NCBI GenBank assembly: GCA_934232845.1
Contig: CAKQGD010000002.1
Span: forward strand, 12,079 to 76,078
DNA: 64,000 nucleotides
Origin: an uncultured Oscillospiraceae bacterium
Lineage (GTDB): Bacteria > Bacillota > Clostridia > Oscillospirales > Ruminococcaceae
Direction: 5' to 3'
Below, in pieces: positions 1 to 9,226 of this stretch (position 1 is the first letter of the stretch; every line of letters starts with the position of its first letter). The notes under the pieces are model-generated. The model was not told the origin of the DNA. It made no database searches and saw only the letters and a list, made by a program, of their open reading frames with translations. Made by a program: the position numbers and the translations under genes.

Positions 1-392
1 GCGGAGGTCGTGCCCGCGCGGCGGCAGACGGCTACTCCCGCCGCAGGCTTAAAGCGCAGGGTCTTTCCGCCTGCGTAGGCGATGCGGTCAAACAGGGCGT
101 TCGCAGTGCCGCAGAGGCCCGCGTAATGCACCGGAGAACCGACGATCAGACCGTCGCACGAGGACATTTTTTCCAAAATGACGTTGCAGGCATCGCCCGG
201 AAAGGCGACACAGCGGTCGACGCGCTGCTTTTTGCACTGCTGACAGGCGATACAGCAGTTTGCCTGTTTCTGTCCCGCCCAGTAGATCTCGGTTTCGACC
301 CCGCAGCTCTCAAGCGCGGCCGCGGCCTCGCGCAGGGCGGCGTCGGTGGTGCCGTTTTTATGAGGGCTGGTGTTGACAAGAAGAACCTTCAT
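1..392 (-). CDS. Flavodoxin-family NAD(P)H-dependent FMN reductase (partial)
   Basis: The reading frame opens at an ATG whose complement is at 390-392 and runs off the left edge, so only about 130 N-terminal residues are visible and the C-terminus is missing. The start MKVLLVNTSPHKNGTT is the usual beta-1/phosphate-loop of small flavodoxin-like quinone/FMN reductases, and GLIVGSPVHYAGLCG is the second flavin-contacting loop of that family. A cysteine-rich stretch (CCIACQQCKK) between them is common in the WrbA-like multimeric flavodoxin group. An AAGGAAG ribosome site lies just upstream. It is divergent from asnA. Electron-transfer partner unknown. Confidence 0.85.
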   Translation of the reverse strand, partial: MKVLLVNTSPHKNGTTDAALREAAAALESCGVETEIYWAGQKQANCCIACQQCKKQRVDRCVAFPGDACNVILEKMSSCDGLIVGSPVHYAGLCGTANALFDRIAYAGGKTLRFKPAAGVAVCRRAGTTS

Positions 393-428
393 TTTTCTGC
401 TTCCTTTCGAATTTTACTTGACAGTGCA

Positions 429-457
429 AGCGTAGCACACTCGACCGGCTTTTTCAA
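429..457 (-). promoter_or_regulatory. Candidate promoter for the flavodoxin-family gene
   Basis: On the minus strand TTGAAA (457-452) and TACGCT (434-429) are 17 bases apart, with a TG dinucleotide one base before the -10. The match is moderate. Confidence 0.4.
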
Positions 458-475
458 GTGAGTATGTTTTCGGTG

Positions 476-505
476 TTGCAAAAAGAGCCGGCGTCATGGT
501 ATGAT
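476..505 (+). promoter_or_regulatory. Candidate promoter for asnA
   Basis: TTGCAA (476-481) and TATGAT (500-505) are separated by 18 bases, and TGG immediately before the -10 makes an extended -10. A short CCGGT/ACCGG hairpin lies in the leader just before the ribosome site. Confidence 0.5.
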
Positions 506-578
506 ACGGGTATCCTTTTCGCCGCGGGGCGGCATATCGACGATCCGGTTTTGCACCGGAAAAGCGGAGGTTATTTTT

Positions 579-1595
579 ATGGCACAGGAATCCGTTTCTC
601 TTCCCGCGCTCTATCGTTCAAAGCTGTCTCTGATTGAGACGGAGCGCGCCATCAAGCTGCTCAAGGATACGTTTGAGCGTGAGCTTGCCCAAAATCTTAA
701 TTTGATCCGCGTTTCGGCGCCGCTCTTTGTCCGCCCGGAAACGGGGCTGAACGACGATCTGAGCGGCGTTGAGCGTCCGGTGGCGTTTGATATTCCGGCG
801 CTGGAGGGCGCCGAGGGACAGATCGTACACTCCCTCGCCAAATGGAAGCGTCAGGCGCTGCACCGCTACGGCTTTGGAAGCGGGGAAGGGCTTTATACCG
901 ACATGAATGCCATTCGCCGCGACGAGGCGCTTGACAGCATTCATTCGCTGTATGTGGACCAGTGGGACTGGGAGCTTGTCATCTCCCGGGAGGAGCGCAC
1001 GCTCGAGGTACTGGTCGCCGCGGTGGAGAAAATCGTCTGCGCTCTGCGCACGACGGAGAGACGCTTGATCGAGGAATATCCCGTGTTCGGAAGAAAAATT
1101 CCGGACAAACTGTTTGTGATCTCCACGCAGGAGCTGGCCGACACATATCCGGAACTGACGCCCAAGGAACGCGAGGACGTGATCTGCCGCGAATTCGGAT
1201 TGGTGCTGCTGACGCAGATCGGCGGTGCGCTCCGCTCGGGGAAGCCGCACGACATGCGCGCGCCCGACTACGACGACTGGACGCTCAACGGCGATATTCT
1301 CGTATGGGACTACACACGCGGGCATGCGCTGGAACTCTCCTCCATGGGAATCCGGGTGGATGCAGAGGCGATGGACCGCCAGCTTACTCTGGCGGGAAAA
1401 GAGGAGCGCCGTGCGCTGCCCTATCACAGAGCGGTGCTCGACAATACGCTGCCGCTGACAATCGGCGGGGGTATCGGCCAGTCCCGTCTCTGTATGTACT
1501 TTTTGGAAAAGGCGCATATCGGCGAGGTGCAGTCCTCCTGCTGGCCGGATGAAATGTGGCGTCAGTGCGAAAAGTGCGGAATCCATCTGCTGTAA
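579..1595 (+). CDS. asnA: Aspartate-ammonia ligase (asparagine synthetase A)
   Basis: The 338-residue product makes L-asparagine from aspartate, ammonia and ATP through an aspartyl-adenylate; it belongs to the class II aminoacyl-tRNA-synthetase-like fold. The family is about 330 residues, so this is full length. Visible signatures are the LYRSKLSLIETERAI start, the ETGLNDDLSGVERPV loop, LHSIYVDQWDWE-type sequence near residues 125-135 and the glycine-rich C-terminal TIGGGIGQSRLCMY segment. The ATG at 579 follows GCGGAGG by 8 bases; the frame is open further upstream but that extension has no homologous character. It is a single gene followed by a terminator. Confidence 0.95.
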   Translation: MAQESVSLPALYRSKLSLIETERAIKLLKDTFERELAQNLNLIRVSAPLFVRPETGLNDDLSGVERPVAFDIPALEGAEGQIVHSLAKWKRQALHRYGFGSGEGLYTDMNAIRRDEALDSIHSLYVDQWDWELVISREERTLEVLVAAVEKIVCALRTTERRLIEEYPVFGRKIPDKLFVISTQELADTYPELTPKEREDVICREFGLVLLTQIGGALRSGKPHDMRAPDYDDWTLNGDILVWDYTRGHALELSSMGIRVDAEAMDRQLTLAGKEERRALPYHRAVLDNTLPLTIGGGIGQSRLCMYFLEKAHIGEVQSSCWPDEMWRQCEKCGIHLL

Positions 1596-1612
1596 AGCCG
1601 TAAAAAAGAAAG

Positions 1613-1653
1613 ACCGTCCGTGTTTTGCATCTTGCGGAACCGGGCGGTTTTTT
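1613..1653 (+). terminator. Rho-independent terminator after asnA
   Basis: ACCGTCCG (1613-1620) pairs with CGGGCGGT (1641-1648), with one G-U pair, and is followed by a T tract. Confidence 0.7.
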
Positions 1654-1758
1654 GCGGTTTGGCATATGATTTCCCCCTTGCTTCTCTTTACACATGAAAG
1701 GGGCAGGTGTATAATTTGCTTATCTTTTGTCATTTTTAAGGCGTTGGGGGAATCTTCC

Positions 1759-2703
1759 TTGGATATCATCCTATTTAATTTCAACGCGGTCGTTCCGCTG
1801 TTTGTAATCGTCGCGGTCGGATATTTCCTCAACCGCATCGGCATGATGCCGGAGGACAGGGCTATCTGGCTGAATCGGGTCTGCTTCAATGTGATGATTC
1901 CGTGCAGCTTATTTAAGACTACATACAATGCCGATTTTTCTTTATCTTCGTTTTATTTGGTGGCATACGGCGTGACCTGTTATCTTGCGGCAATTCCTCT
2001 TTTGTGCAGAATCATTCCTAAATGGATCCCGTCCCGTCCGCAGGCCGGCTCGGTGATTCAGGCAATTTATCGTTCCAATATGGTTTTGATCGGGATTCCG
2101 CTGATGACGAACCTGTTCGGAGAGGAACAGGTCGCGCCGATGGCACTGCTCATTACATTTCTGGTCCCCTTGTTTAATATTTCGGGAACAATCGTGCTGA
2201 CCACTTTTTCCCGCGACGCCGTACAGAAGCCGCCTGTCGGGCACTTTGTCAAAAAAATTGTTTCCAATCCCATGATTATCGCATCTCTGCTTGGAATTGC
2301 GATGAATCTGCTTCGTATTCCTCTTCCCGTTATAATTACAAAACCAATATCTGATCTGGCGGCGATCGCTTCTCCTCTGGCAATGATGGCGTTGGGGGCC
2401 CGTTTTGATTTTAAAAGCTTTTCGAATGACCGCTTTGCCATTGTGCTGGGCACGGCGGGACGTTTGATTATCCTGCCGATGTGTATTCTGCTCGGTGCGG
2501 TGCTCTTGGGATTTCGCGGACCGGAACTCTGCTCTCTCTTTATTTGTGCGGCGGCTCCGATGGCGGTGGCCAATGTTGCCATGGCCGACGCGATGGGCTG
2601 CGACGGAGACTTGGCGGGAGAACTTTTGATTTCAACTTCGGCATGCTCCTGTGTCACGATGTTTCTTTGGCTGTGCATTCTGCAGGCGGCCGGATTGATC
2701 TGA
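1759..2703 (+). CDS. AEC (auxin efflux carrier) family transporter
   Basis: A 314-residue polytopic membrane protein beginning DIILFNFNAVVPLFVIVAVGY, the usual first helix of the AEC/malonate-type carriers, which typically have 8-10 helices and move organic anions. The AMMALGARFDF and AMADAMGCDGDLAGELLISTS-like C-terminal segments are typical of the family. The chosen start is TTG at 1759, preceded by a GGGGGA ribosome site; an upstream in-frame extension to 1549 crosses the asnA terminator and is rejected. The substrate cannot be read from the sequence. It lies 21 bases before the next gene and may be cotranscribed with it. Confidence 0.85.
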   Translation: MDIILFNFNAVVPLFVIVAVGYFLNRIGMMPEDRAIWLNRVCFNVMIPCSLFKTTYNADFSLSSFYLVAYGVTCYLAAIPLLCRIIPKWIPSRPQAGSVIQAIYRSNMVLIGIPLMTNLFGEEQVAPMALLITFLVPLFNISGTIVLTTFSRDAVQKPPVGHFVKKIVSNPMIIASLLGIAMNLLRIPLPVIITKPISDLAAIASPLAMMALGARFDFKSFSNDRFAIVLGTAGRLIILPMCILLGAVLLGFRGPELCSLFICAAAPMAVANVAMADAMGCDGDLAGELLISTSACSCVTMFLWLCILQAAGLI

Positions 2704-2724
2704 CGGTAAAACGGAGGTTTTTTC

Positions 2725-4080
2725 TTGCTTTGCAAAAATGAAGAAACAATCATTAAGATTACGGACGTAACGCAGGAAGGCAGCGGCGTCGGCCGGGCGG
2801 GAGAAACGGCGGTTTTCGTACCGGGTACGGCGGCGGGAGACGTAATCCGGGCGAAGATCGTCAAGGTCCGCCCCCGGTTTTGCTACGGAATTTCCAAGGA
2901 AATTCTGACCGCGTCTCCGGATCGCTGCGAGCCGGACTGCGCGGCCTTTCCGCGGTGCGGGGGGTGCACTCTCCGGCATATTTCGTATGAGGCGGAGCTT
3001 CGTCTGAAGGCCGGATGGGTGCGGGAGACGATGCGCCGCGTCGGCGGCGTCGCAGAGGAGCCGGAGGAGATTCTTCCTTCGCCGCAGACGGAGGGCTACC
3101 GCAACAAAGCGATTTATCCCATAGCGATGCAGGATGGCCGCCTTCGCATCGGCTTTTACGCCAAGCGTTCTCACCGTATCGAGGAGGGGGACGGATGCCG
3201 GCTTCATCCGCCGTTCTTTTCGGAAATAGTGCGGGCGGTGCGCGGCTGGATTGAGCAGAACGGTGTCTCGGTTTATGATGAAACGACGCACAAGGGGCTT
3301 GTACGCGCGCTGTTTCTCCGGTACGGAGAGAAAACGGGGCAAACAATGGCCTGCATCATTGCCAACGGAACCCGGCTGCCCGCAGAGAGAGAGCTGATCG
3401 GCTGCCTGCGCAGGGTCAGACCGGAACTCTGCTCCGTGGTGCTGAATGTGAACCGCGAGAGGACGAACGTTCTGCTGGGCAGGGAATGCCGCACGCTTTT
3501 CGGTGCGGATACGATCGAAGATGAACTGTGCGGGCTGCGGTTCTCACTGTCTCCGCTATCGTTTTATCAGGTCAACCGCGCGGGCGCGGAGCGCCTTTAT
3601 CGGCTTGCGGCGGAGTTTGCAGACCTGAAAAAGGGCGAAACGCTTCTGGATCTTTACTGCGGCGCGGGCACGATCGGCCTGACGATGGCCAAAGACGCCG
3701 GCAGCCTGATCGGAGTCGAGATTGTTCCGCAGGCGATTGAAAACGCCCGGCAGAACGCGGAGAAAAACGGCGTGTCAAACGCAAGATTTCTCTGCGAAGA
3801 TGCGGCGGACGCCGCGCGTCAGCTGGAGGAAGAGAGGATCTCTCCCGATGCGGTCATCGTAGATCCCCCGAGAAAAGGTCTTGATTCGGGCCTGATCGCA
3901 ACGATTGCCCGTATGGCTCCCTCCCGGGTGGTTTATGTTTCCTGCAACCCGGCGACGGCGGCGAGGGACGCGGCGGTGTTTCTGCAGCATGGATACCGCA
4001 CGGTGCGTATCCGCCCGGTGGATCTTTTCCCCCGGACAGGACATGTCGAGACGGTACTTCTGCTTTGCCGGGAAGGATAA
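2725..4080 (+). CDS. rlmD: 23S rRNA (uracil-5-)-methyltransferase, RlmD/RumA family
   Basis: The 451-residue protein should methylate C5 of a uridine in 23S rRNA using S-adenosylmethionine. An N-terminal TRAM-like domain (residues 8-60) is followed by a [4Fe-4S] cysteine set (C72, C78, C81, with a fourth Cys in GDGCRLHP). The SAM loop is LLDLYCGAGTIGLT, then VIVDPPRKG, and the catalytic cysteine sits in YVSCNPATAARD. The start is TTG at 2725, seven bases after ACGGAGG. Whether it modifies U1939, U747 or both (RlmCD) cannot be decided here. Firmicutes often carry several such paralogues. Confidence 0.9.
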   Translation: MLCKNEETIIKITDVTQEGSGVGRAGETAVFVPGTAAGDVIRAKIVKVRPRFCYGISKEILTASPDRCEPDCAAFPRCGGCTLRHISYEAELRLKAGWVRETMRRVGGVAEEPEEILPSPQTEGYRNKAIYPIAMQDGRLRIGFYAKRSHRIEEGDGCRLHPPFFSEIVRAVRGWIEQNGVSVYDETTHKGLVRALFLRYGEKTGQTMACIIANGTRLPAERELIGCLRRVRPELCSVVLNVNRERTNVLLGRECRTLFGADTIEDELCGLRFSLSPLSFYQVNRAGAERLYRLAAEFADLKKGETLLDLYCGAGTIGLTMAKDAGSLIGVEIVPQAIENARQNAEKNGVSNARFLCEDAADAARQLEEERISPDAVIVDPPRKGLDSGLIATIARMAPSRVVYVSCNPATAARDAAVFLQHGYRTVRIRPVDLFPRTGHVETVLLLCREG

Positions 4081-4102
4081 GCCGATAAAAGGAGAGAAGA
4101 AG

Positions 4103-4870
4103 ATGACGCAGAACGCCGAAAAATTGAGCTTTTGTTTCTTCTGCGCATCCGTGTATGAAGGGGAACGCTGTCCCGTCTGCGGCGGACGGATTTCAAGGGA
4201 CCGATATGAAGCGCTGCTCGGCGAAGCGCGCCGGGCGGCTCTCTACGGGTGGAGATATCGCAGGACATACGAGAGCGAGCTGAGACAGACCGGAGAAGTC
4301 AAAACGAAGTACGCGCTGGCCGACTGCGGAGAGCTGATTTATTTTGCGGCCGCGGCCGCAGTCAGCGGGGTAATCGGCGGTTTCTCATACGATATCATAC
4401 AAAAAGCGGTCGGCAGACTTGCCCGTGCCGCGGAGGAAAGAAAGAGAAGCAGAGAAGAACGTGCTTTTTTAAGTTGGCTCGAAAAGGAAGAAAACCTGAA
4501 AGAATTCATGCGGTACATGGATGAGTTCTATAATGCTTTTGACCAGCTGGAGAAAAAGGTAAGGGCCGCAGTCTGCGAGGAGATGATCGCAGATGCTGCG
4601 GCGTCTGATTTGGAAAAGATACTGCCGGTTGTTTGGGCGGATCCGAAATTAAAAAAAGAGGAGAAAATCAACCTGTTTGAGCGGCTGACGGAAGAAAGCC
4701 TGCGGCGTGCGGCTCGGTTGAACGAGGAGAAAAAACCGCCGCTGCCGGAGAATTTTTCAGAGCTTTGGAGTGCGCTTGAAAAGGAGAAGGAGCCGCTTGA
4801 CAAAGAGGACGCGCAGTCGCCTGAAGCGCAAAGCATACAGGACCCCAAGGCTCCGAATCAAAACGAATGA
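4103..4870 (+). CDS. Hypothetical protein with N-terminal zinc-ribbon cysteines
   Basis: A 255-residue protein not assigned to a family. The N-terminus has two CxxC pairs (CFFC near residue 11 and CPVC near residue 24), a likely zinc ribbon. Residues about 75-100 are alanine/glycine-rich (YFAAAAAVSGVIGGFSYD) and could be one membrane helix. The rest is highly charged and helical, and the tail is acidic and proline-rich. The ATG at 4103 is preceded by AAAGGAGAGAAG. It lies between the rRNA methyltransferase and a sodium symporter, which gives no functional clue. Confidence 0.7.
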   Translation: MTQNAEKLSFCFFCASVYEGERCPVCGGRISRDRYEALLGEARRAALYGWRYRRTYESELRQTGEVKTKYALADCGELIYFAAAAAVSGVIGGFSYDIIQKAVGRLARAAEERKRSREERAFLSWLEKEENLKEFMRYMDEFYNAFDQLEKKVRAAVCEEMIADAAASDLEKILPVVWADPKLKKEEKINLFERLTEESLRRAARLNEEKKPPLPENFSELWSALEKEKEPLDKEDAQSPEAQSIQDPKAPNQNE

Positions 4871-4939
4871 ACGCTCCGTTTCAAAAACATAAAGATGTGT
4901 TTCGGATACGGTGCTGTTATCAAAAAGGAAAGAGAAGAT

Positions 4940-6310
4940 TTGAAAAGAGAAAAGCTGGGATCTCGGCTGGGCTTTTTATTGCTGTCGGCCGGGTGCGCAA
5001 TCGGAATCGGAAACGTATGGAAATTCCCGTACATCGCGGGACAGGGCGGTGGCGGCGCGTTTGTGCTTTTCTACGCTTTGTTTTTGGTTATTCTGGGACT
5101 TCCGATCATGACGATGGAATTTGCGGTAGGACGCGCCAGCCAAAAAAGTCCGGTCAAGGCGTATCAGGCGCTGGAAAAGCCCGGACAAAAATGGCATATT
5201 CATGGGTATCTGACGTTGATCGGCTGCTATCTGCTGATGATGTTTTACACAACCGTCGCGGGCTGGATGCTGCATTATTTTTATCTGACCGCCGCCGGAA
5301 AGCTGGAGGGGATTGACGCCCAAGCAGCCGACGGTGTGTTTGCAGATCTGCTCTCACGTCCGGGGACAATGACCTTTTGGATGATACTGGTGGTTGTAAT
5401 CGGCATTTTTGTCTGTCTGATGGGGCTGCAGAACGGTCTGGAAAGAATCACAAAATGGATGATGATCGCGCTTTTGGTGATTATGGCGGTACTGGCGGTC
5501 AACAGCCTGTTTATGCCGGGCGCAAAGGAAGGACTGCGGTTTTATCTGATTCCTGATTTTGCCCGCATGAAGCAGGTGGGCGTGCTTTCCACCATGGTCA
5601 GCGCGATGAACCAAGCCTTTTTCACGCTGAGCCTCGGCGTCGGAGCAATGGCGATCTTCGGAAGCTACATCGATAAAGAACACGCGCTGCTGGGCGAATC
5701 GGTGCGTGTTGTGCTGCTGGATACGTTTGTGGCGATTACGTCCGGCCTGATTATTTTTCCGGCGTGCTTTACTTATCATGTCGATCAGACGTCCGGCCCG
5801 AGCCTGATTTTTATCACGCTGCCCAATATTTTCGCCAATATGGCGGCAGGCCGATTTTGGGGCAGTCTGTTCTTTTTGTTCATGGCTTTCGCGGCGCTGT
5901 CCACGGTGCTTGCGGTGTTTGAAAACATTATCTGCTGCGGAGCGGAGCTGACCGGATGCAGCCGAAAAACCTCCGGAATGGTAAACCTTGTGCTGATTAT
6001 CGTTCTTTCCATGCCGTGCGTGCTCGGCTACAATCTGTGGAGCTGGGAGGGTTTTGCGGTTTTCGGAGGAGCGGTGCTGGATTTCGAAGACTTTTTGGTG
6101 AGCAACCTGTTTTTGCCGCTGGGTTCCTTGGTTTATCTTCTGTTCTGCGTAACGAAGCGCGGCTGGGGATGGGAGAACTTCCAAAAAGAAGCGAATACGG
6201 GAAAAGGGCTGAAAATGCAAAACTGGATGAGAGGCTATGTGACATATGTGCTTCCCGTGATCGTTCTGTTTATTTTCGGCTTTGGAATTTACGACAAATT
6301 TTTGGCGTGA
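4940..6310 (+). CDS. Sodium-dependent transporter, NSS/SNF family
   Basis: A 456-residue symporter of the neurotransmitter:sodium symporter (LeuT-type) family, expected to import an amino acid or related amine with Na+. KLGSRLGFLLLSAGCAIGIG followed by NVWKFPY is the signature of TM1 with its unwound sodium/substrate site. About 11-12 hydrophobic segments follow, in line with bacterial NSS proteins that often lack TM12. The TTG at 4940 gives the N-terminus KREKLGSRLGF expected for the family and has AAAGGAAAGAG just upstream; an ATG at 4895 would add 15 unusual residues with no clear ribosome site. Substrate unknown. Confidence 0.92.
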   Translation: MKREKLGSRLGFLLLSAGCAIGIGNVWKFPYIAGQGGGGAFVLFYALFLVILGLPIMTMEFAVGRASQKSPVKAYQALEKPGQKWHIHGYLTLIGCYLLMMFYTTVAGWMLHYFYLTAAGKLEGIDAQAADGVFADLLSRPGTMTFWMILVVVIGIFVCLMGLQNGLERITKWMMIALLVIMAVLAVNSLFMPGAKEGLRFYLIPDFARMKQVGVLSTMVSAMNQAFFTLSLGVGAMAIFGSYIDKEHALLGESVRVVLLDTFVAITSGLIIFPACFTYHVDQTSGPSLIFITLPNIFANMAAGRFWGSLFFLFMAFAALSTVLAVFENIICCGAELTGCSRKTSGMVNLVLIIVLSMPCVLGYNLWSWEGFAVFGGAVLDFEDFLVSNLFLPLGSLVYLLFCVTKRGWGWENFQKEANTGKGLKMQNWMRGYVTYVLPVIVLFIFGFGIYDKFLA

Positions 6311-6358
6311 CGGCACCTGAAACAAAAGAAGGGCCGTTTGGAAAGGAAGCCGCATTTT

Positions 6359-6727
6359 ATGAAATATATCGGACAGTTCGGCGTCATTCTTTCTGTCTGC
6401 TGGATCGGAGAAGTTCTCAGCAGATGGATTCCTCTGCCGATTCCCGCGAGCATTTACGGGCTTTTGCTTATGCTGGCGGGGCTGCTCTGCGGTGTGCTGA
6501 AGATAGAGCATGTGCGGGAGACGGGTCGTTTTCTGATTGCGGTGATGCCGGTGATGTTTCTTCCCGCGGCGGCAGGTCTGCTGCGTTCATGGTCGGTTTT
6601 GGGGCCGGTGCTGCTGCCCGTGCTGACGATTACCGTGGTTTCCACCATTGTCGTGATGGGCGTCACGGGACGCTTTACGCAGTGGATCATCCGCCGCGGA
6701 CGTAGGGAGGCGAAGCGCAATGGCTGA
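6359..6727 (+). CDS. lrgA: CidA/LrgA family membrane protein
   Basis: A 122-residue protein with four hydrophobic segments, matching the holin-like CidA/LrgA family that works with LrgB/CidB in control of murein hydrolases, programmed lysis or pyruvate/overflow-metabolite transport. Signature text is LPIPASIYGLLLMLAGLL and VMPVMFLPAAAGLL. The ATG at 6359 follows AAAGGAAG; an upstream TTG at 6340 is less likely. The last 8 bases overlap lrgB, as expected for a translationally coupled pair. Confidence 0.9.
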   Translation: MKYIGQFGVILSVCWIGEVLSRWIPLPIPASIYGLLLMLAGLLCGVLKIEHVRETGRFLIAVMPVMFLPAAAGLLRSWSVLGPVLLPVLTITVVSTIVVMGVTGRFTQWIIRRGRREAKRNG

Positions 6728-7415
6728 GTTTTTTGGCGGGTTTACTTATTTTGGCGCAGCACTCTGCATCGTTGTGTATATGGCGGGTCTTTGGATTCGC
6801 AAAAAAAGCGGCAGCCCTGTTTTTAATCCGTTTCTTACGGCGCTTGTGCTGCTGATGCTGTCGCTCTGCGTATTGGATATTGAGTATGAGGCCTTTACCG
6901 CACAGGCACAGCCGATCAGCTATCTGCTTACGCCGGCGACGGTCTGCCTCGCGATCCCTTTGTATGAGCAGATTGAGCTGCTGAAAAAAAACGCGCGGGC
7001 TGTTTTCGGCGGAATCGCGGCGGGCGTGCTGACGTCGCTTGTCTGCGTATTTGTGATGGCAAAGCTTTTTGGAATCGACCATGCGGCGTATGTGTCCCTT
7101 TTGCCCAAATCGATCACAATGGCGATCGGCATGGATATCAGCGAAATGCTGGGCGGCTATGTGGCCGTTACCATCGCAGCGATCACCATCACGGGAATTA
7201 TAGGCAACATTTTTGCCGCCGTCATCTGCCGCATGTGGGGTGTTCGGGAGCCTGTGGCCCGCGGCGTGGCGATCGGATGCGCTTCCCATGCGATGGGGAC
7301 TGCGAAAGCCATGGAAATAGGAGACGTGGAGGGCGCGATGAGCGGACTTTCCATCGCCGTGGCGGGTCTGCTTACGGTGGTCGGAGCGCCTTTTTTTGCC
7401 GGCCTGATCGTTTGA
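6720..7415 (+). CDS. lrgB: LrgB/CidB family membrane protein
   Basis: A 231-residue polytopic protein of the LrgB family. Recognisable segments are LTPATVCLAIPLYEQ and LLPKSITMAIGMDISEMLGG, plus CASHAMGTAKAMEIGDVEGAMSGL near the C-terminus, which are the most conserved motifs of the family. Length is normal. The start ATG overlaps the end of lrgA by 8 bases. No LytSR-type regulator is visible in the window. Confidence 0.93.
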   Translation: MAEFFGGFTYFGAALCIVVYMAGLWIRKKSGSPVFNPFLTALVLLMLSLCVLDIEYEAFTAQAQPISYLLTPATVCLAIPLYEQIELLKKNARAVFGGIAAGVLTSLVCVFVMAKLFGIDHAAYVSLLPKSITMAIGMDISEMLGGYVAVTIAAITITGIIGNIFAAVICRMWGVREPVARGVAIGCASHAMGTAKAMEIGDVEGAMSGLSIAVAGLLTVVGAPFFAGLIV

Positions 7416-7512
7416 GAAAGCATTCTGGAGAGAAGAACTCAAAAAGACAGGCAGTTTCAGTAGGGTTTTAAAGAAAGATGTCATACTCTGGAACAGGCAG
7501 GGCAGATGTGCA

Positions 7513-7542
7513 TTGACAAACTGGTTATATATGGGCTACAAT
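7513..7542 (+). promoter_or_regulatory. Promoter for the deacetylase-bactofilin genes
   Basis: A consensus TTGACA (7513-7518), an 18-base spacer and TACAAT (7537-7542) precede the polysaccharide deacetylase by about 75 bases. Confidence 0.75.
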
Positions 7543-7621
7543 GAATAAAGAATTTGAATTTTTACAGTAAATATAAACGAAAAAAGGAAACGGGAATTTC
7601 CAAAAAGGGAAGTGACAGAAA

Positions 7622-8584
7622 GTGAAAGTACAAACGGCGCGTCCGCAGGAGGCGTATTTCGGCAGCGTACGTTTTTTCAAGCATCTCTTTCTGCTGATTC
7701 TCGTCCTTTTTATTCTGATTCCTACTGCACTTGCTCTGCAGTTCGGCTTTCTTCTCGCAAGGATGCGCACGTCTTACATACAGGGCTTCTCAATAGCGAA
7801 GCGTTCTTTTTACATCGCGGCAAAGCTGAATGCATCCAATGCGGATGATGCAGAAAAAGAGACGCTGGATTTTCTGCTTCTGGGTGAAGCGGCGCATCCG
7901 TATGAGGAAAAATATCCCGACATGTACGTAGAGCGTGCCGATGATTTTGAAGAAGAACCCCAGACGGTCTATCTTACGTTTGACGACGGACCTTCCGCAC
8001 GCACGATGGAAGTTTTAGATATTCTCGCCAAAAAAGAAATCAAAGCCACGTTTTTTGTCGTTTATAATCCGGAGCCGATCGGAGACGAGGCGCTTTGCCG
8101 CATTGTACAGGAGGGGCATACCGTTGGGATTCACAGCTATTCCCACAGCTATCGGGATATTTATCGTTCGGTAGAGGCGTTTTTAGACGACTTTTATAAA
8201 GAATGGACCCACGTATACCAGACAACCGGAGTAAAGCCTACGGTGTTTCGTTTTCCGGGAGGGAGCATTAACGCCTACAACAGCGTGCTGTACCATGAGA
8301 TTATTTCCGAAATGCTTCGCAGAGGCTTTGTGTATTATGATTGGAACGTCTCGTCGGGAGACGCGGCGCAGACTCCCGTGAAAAAAGAAGAGATTCTTGC
8401 GGCGGTGATTTCGCAGAGCCAAGGGAAAAGCCGTCCGTTTATTTTGATGCACGACAGCGTCACCAAAATGCAGACAGTCGGCGCGCTGGAGGAAATGATA
8501 GACACATTGTCCGAAATGGGCTTTCATTTCAGCCGGATTACGGAAAAGACAAAACCGGTGATAATGTCCTATCGGGATTTTTAA
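7622..8584 (+). CDS. Membrane-anchored polysaccharide deacetylase (NodB domain)
   Basis: A 320-residue protein with a cytoplasmic N-terminus, one membrane helix (residues about 18-46) and an extracellular NodB catalytic domain. Motifs are in order: TFDDGP (D121 and D122), the metal-binding HSYSHSY (H171 and H175), RFPGGS (R210), DWNVSSGD and the catalytic ILMHDS. It should remove N-acetyl groups from peptidoglycan or another surface glycan. The GTG at 7622 follows AAGGGAAG. The bactofilin gene starts 30 bases downstream, so the two are probably cotranscribed, which fits a shared role in shaping or modifying the wall. Confidence 0.92.
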   Translation: MKVQTARPQEAYFGSVRFFKHLFLLILVLFILIPTALALQFGFLLARMRTSYIQGFSIAKRSFYIAAKLNASNADDAEKETLDFLLLGEAAHPYEEKYPDMYVERADDFEEEPQTVYLTFDDGPSARTMEVLDILAKKEIKATFFVVYNPEPIGDEALCRIVQEGHTVGIHSYSHSYRDIYRSVEAFLDDFYKEWTHVYQTTGVKPTVFRFPGGSINAYNSVLYHEIISEMLRRGFVYYDWNVSSGDAAQTPVKKEEILAAVISQSQGKSRPFILMHDSVTKMQTVGALEEMIDTLSEMGFHFSRITEKTKPVIMSYRDF

Positions 8585-8614
8585 AATTTCTCAAAAGAAA
8601 AGGGAGGATACACA

Positions 8615-9214
8615 ATGGATACAAAGGCGAACGCCAAACAAGCGATGAAAGAGCTGTTCGGACTTTCGGGAGAGGCATCGTCCCATGCCCATGAGGAGAA
8701 GACGCCCTATGAAGCACCGGAGAAAGCCGCTCCCCAGCCCTGCAGAGCGACGGCCTCTCAAACTCCGACGGTTATCGGGACCGACGTGCAGCTGACGGGA
8801 GACATTGTCTCGAAAAGCGCGATCGAGGTATACGGCACGGTCCACGGCAATATCACGACGACGGACAGCATCAAGGTCTGCGGCAAGATAATCGGCAACG
8901 TTCGTGCAAACGGAGTGATGCTGCTTGGCTGCAAAATCAAGGGAGACGTCTTTTCGGGGACGCTTTTGACGGTGGACAGCACCTCTGTGGTGGATGGAAC
9001 GCTGCAGGGAGAGAACCTCAGCATCGATGGCCGCATCCGCGGAAATTTGACGGCCGGAAATCTGATTGATCTCAAGCCGCATGCGCTGGTGCTCGGAGAC
9101 GTGCATGCCGTGCGCTTTGGGATGAGCGACGGCACCCGTCTGATCGGAAACGTACATCTCTCCTGCCCCGGCGGCAAGGACGAGAAGGATCTGGAACAGG
9201 AATTCAGCATCTGA
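8615..9214 (+). CDS. Bactofilin (polymer-forming cytoskeletal protein)
   Basis: A 199-residue protein whose residues about 50-165 are a bactofilin domain: a beta-helix of short repeats such as GDIVSKSAIEVYGTVHGNI, GKIIGNVRANG and IDGRIRGNLTAG. The N-terminal 50 residues are polar and disordered-looking. Bactofilins polymerise without nucleotide and act as scaffolds for wall enzymes. Its place directly behind a polysaccharide deacetylase supports a cell-wall role. GGGAGG lies at normal spacing before the ATG, and a strong terminator follows. Confidence 0.92.
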   Translation: MDTKANAKQAMKELFGLSGEASSHAHEEKTPYEAPEKAAPQPCRATASQTPTVIGTDVQLTGDIVSKSAIEVYGTVHGNITTTDSIKVCGKIIGNVRANGVMLLGCKIKGDVFSGTLLTVDSTSVVDGTLQGENLSIDGRIRGNLTAGNLIDLKPHALVLGDVHAVRFGMSDGTRLIGNVHLSCPGGKDEKDLEQEFSI

Positions 9215-9226
9215 CATAAAAAAGGA

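Noticed and set aside
618..1928. 436-codon minus-strand open frame
   Set aside because: Antisense to asnA and its terminator; no family character.
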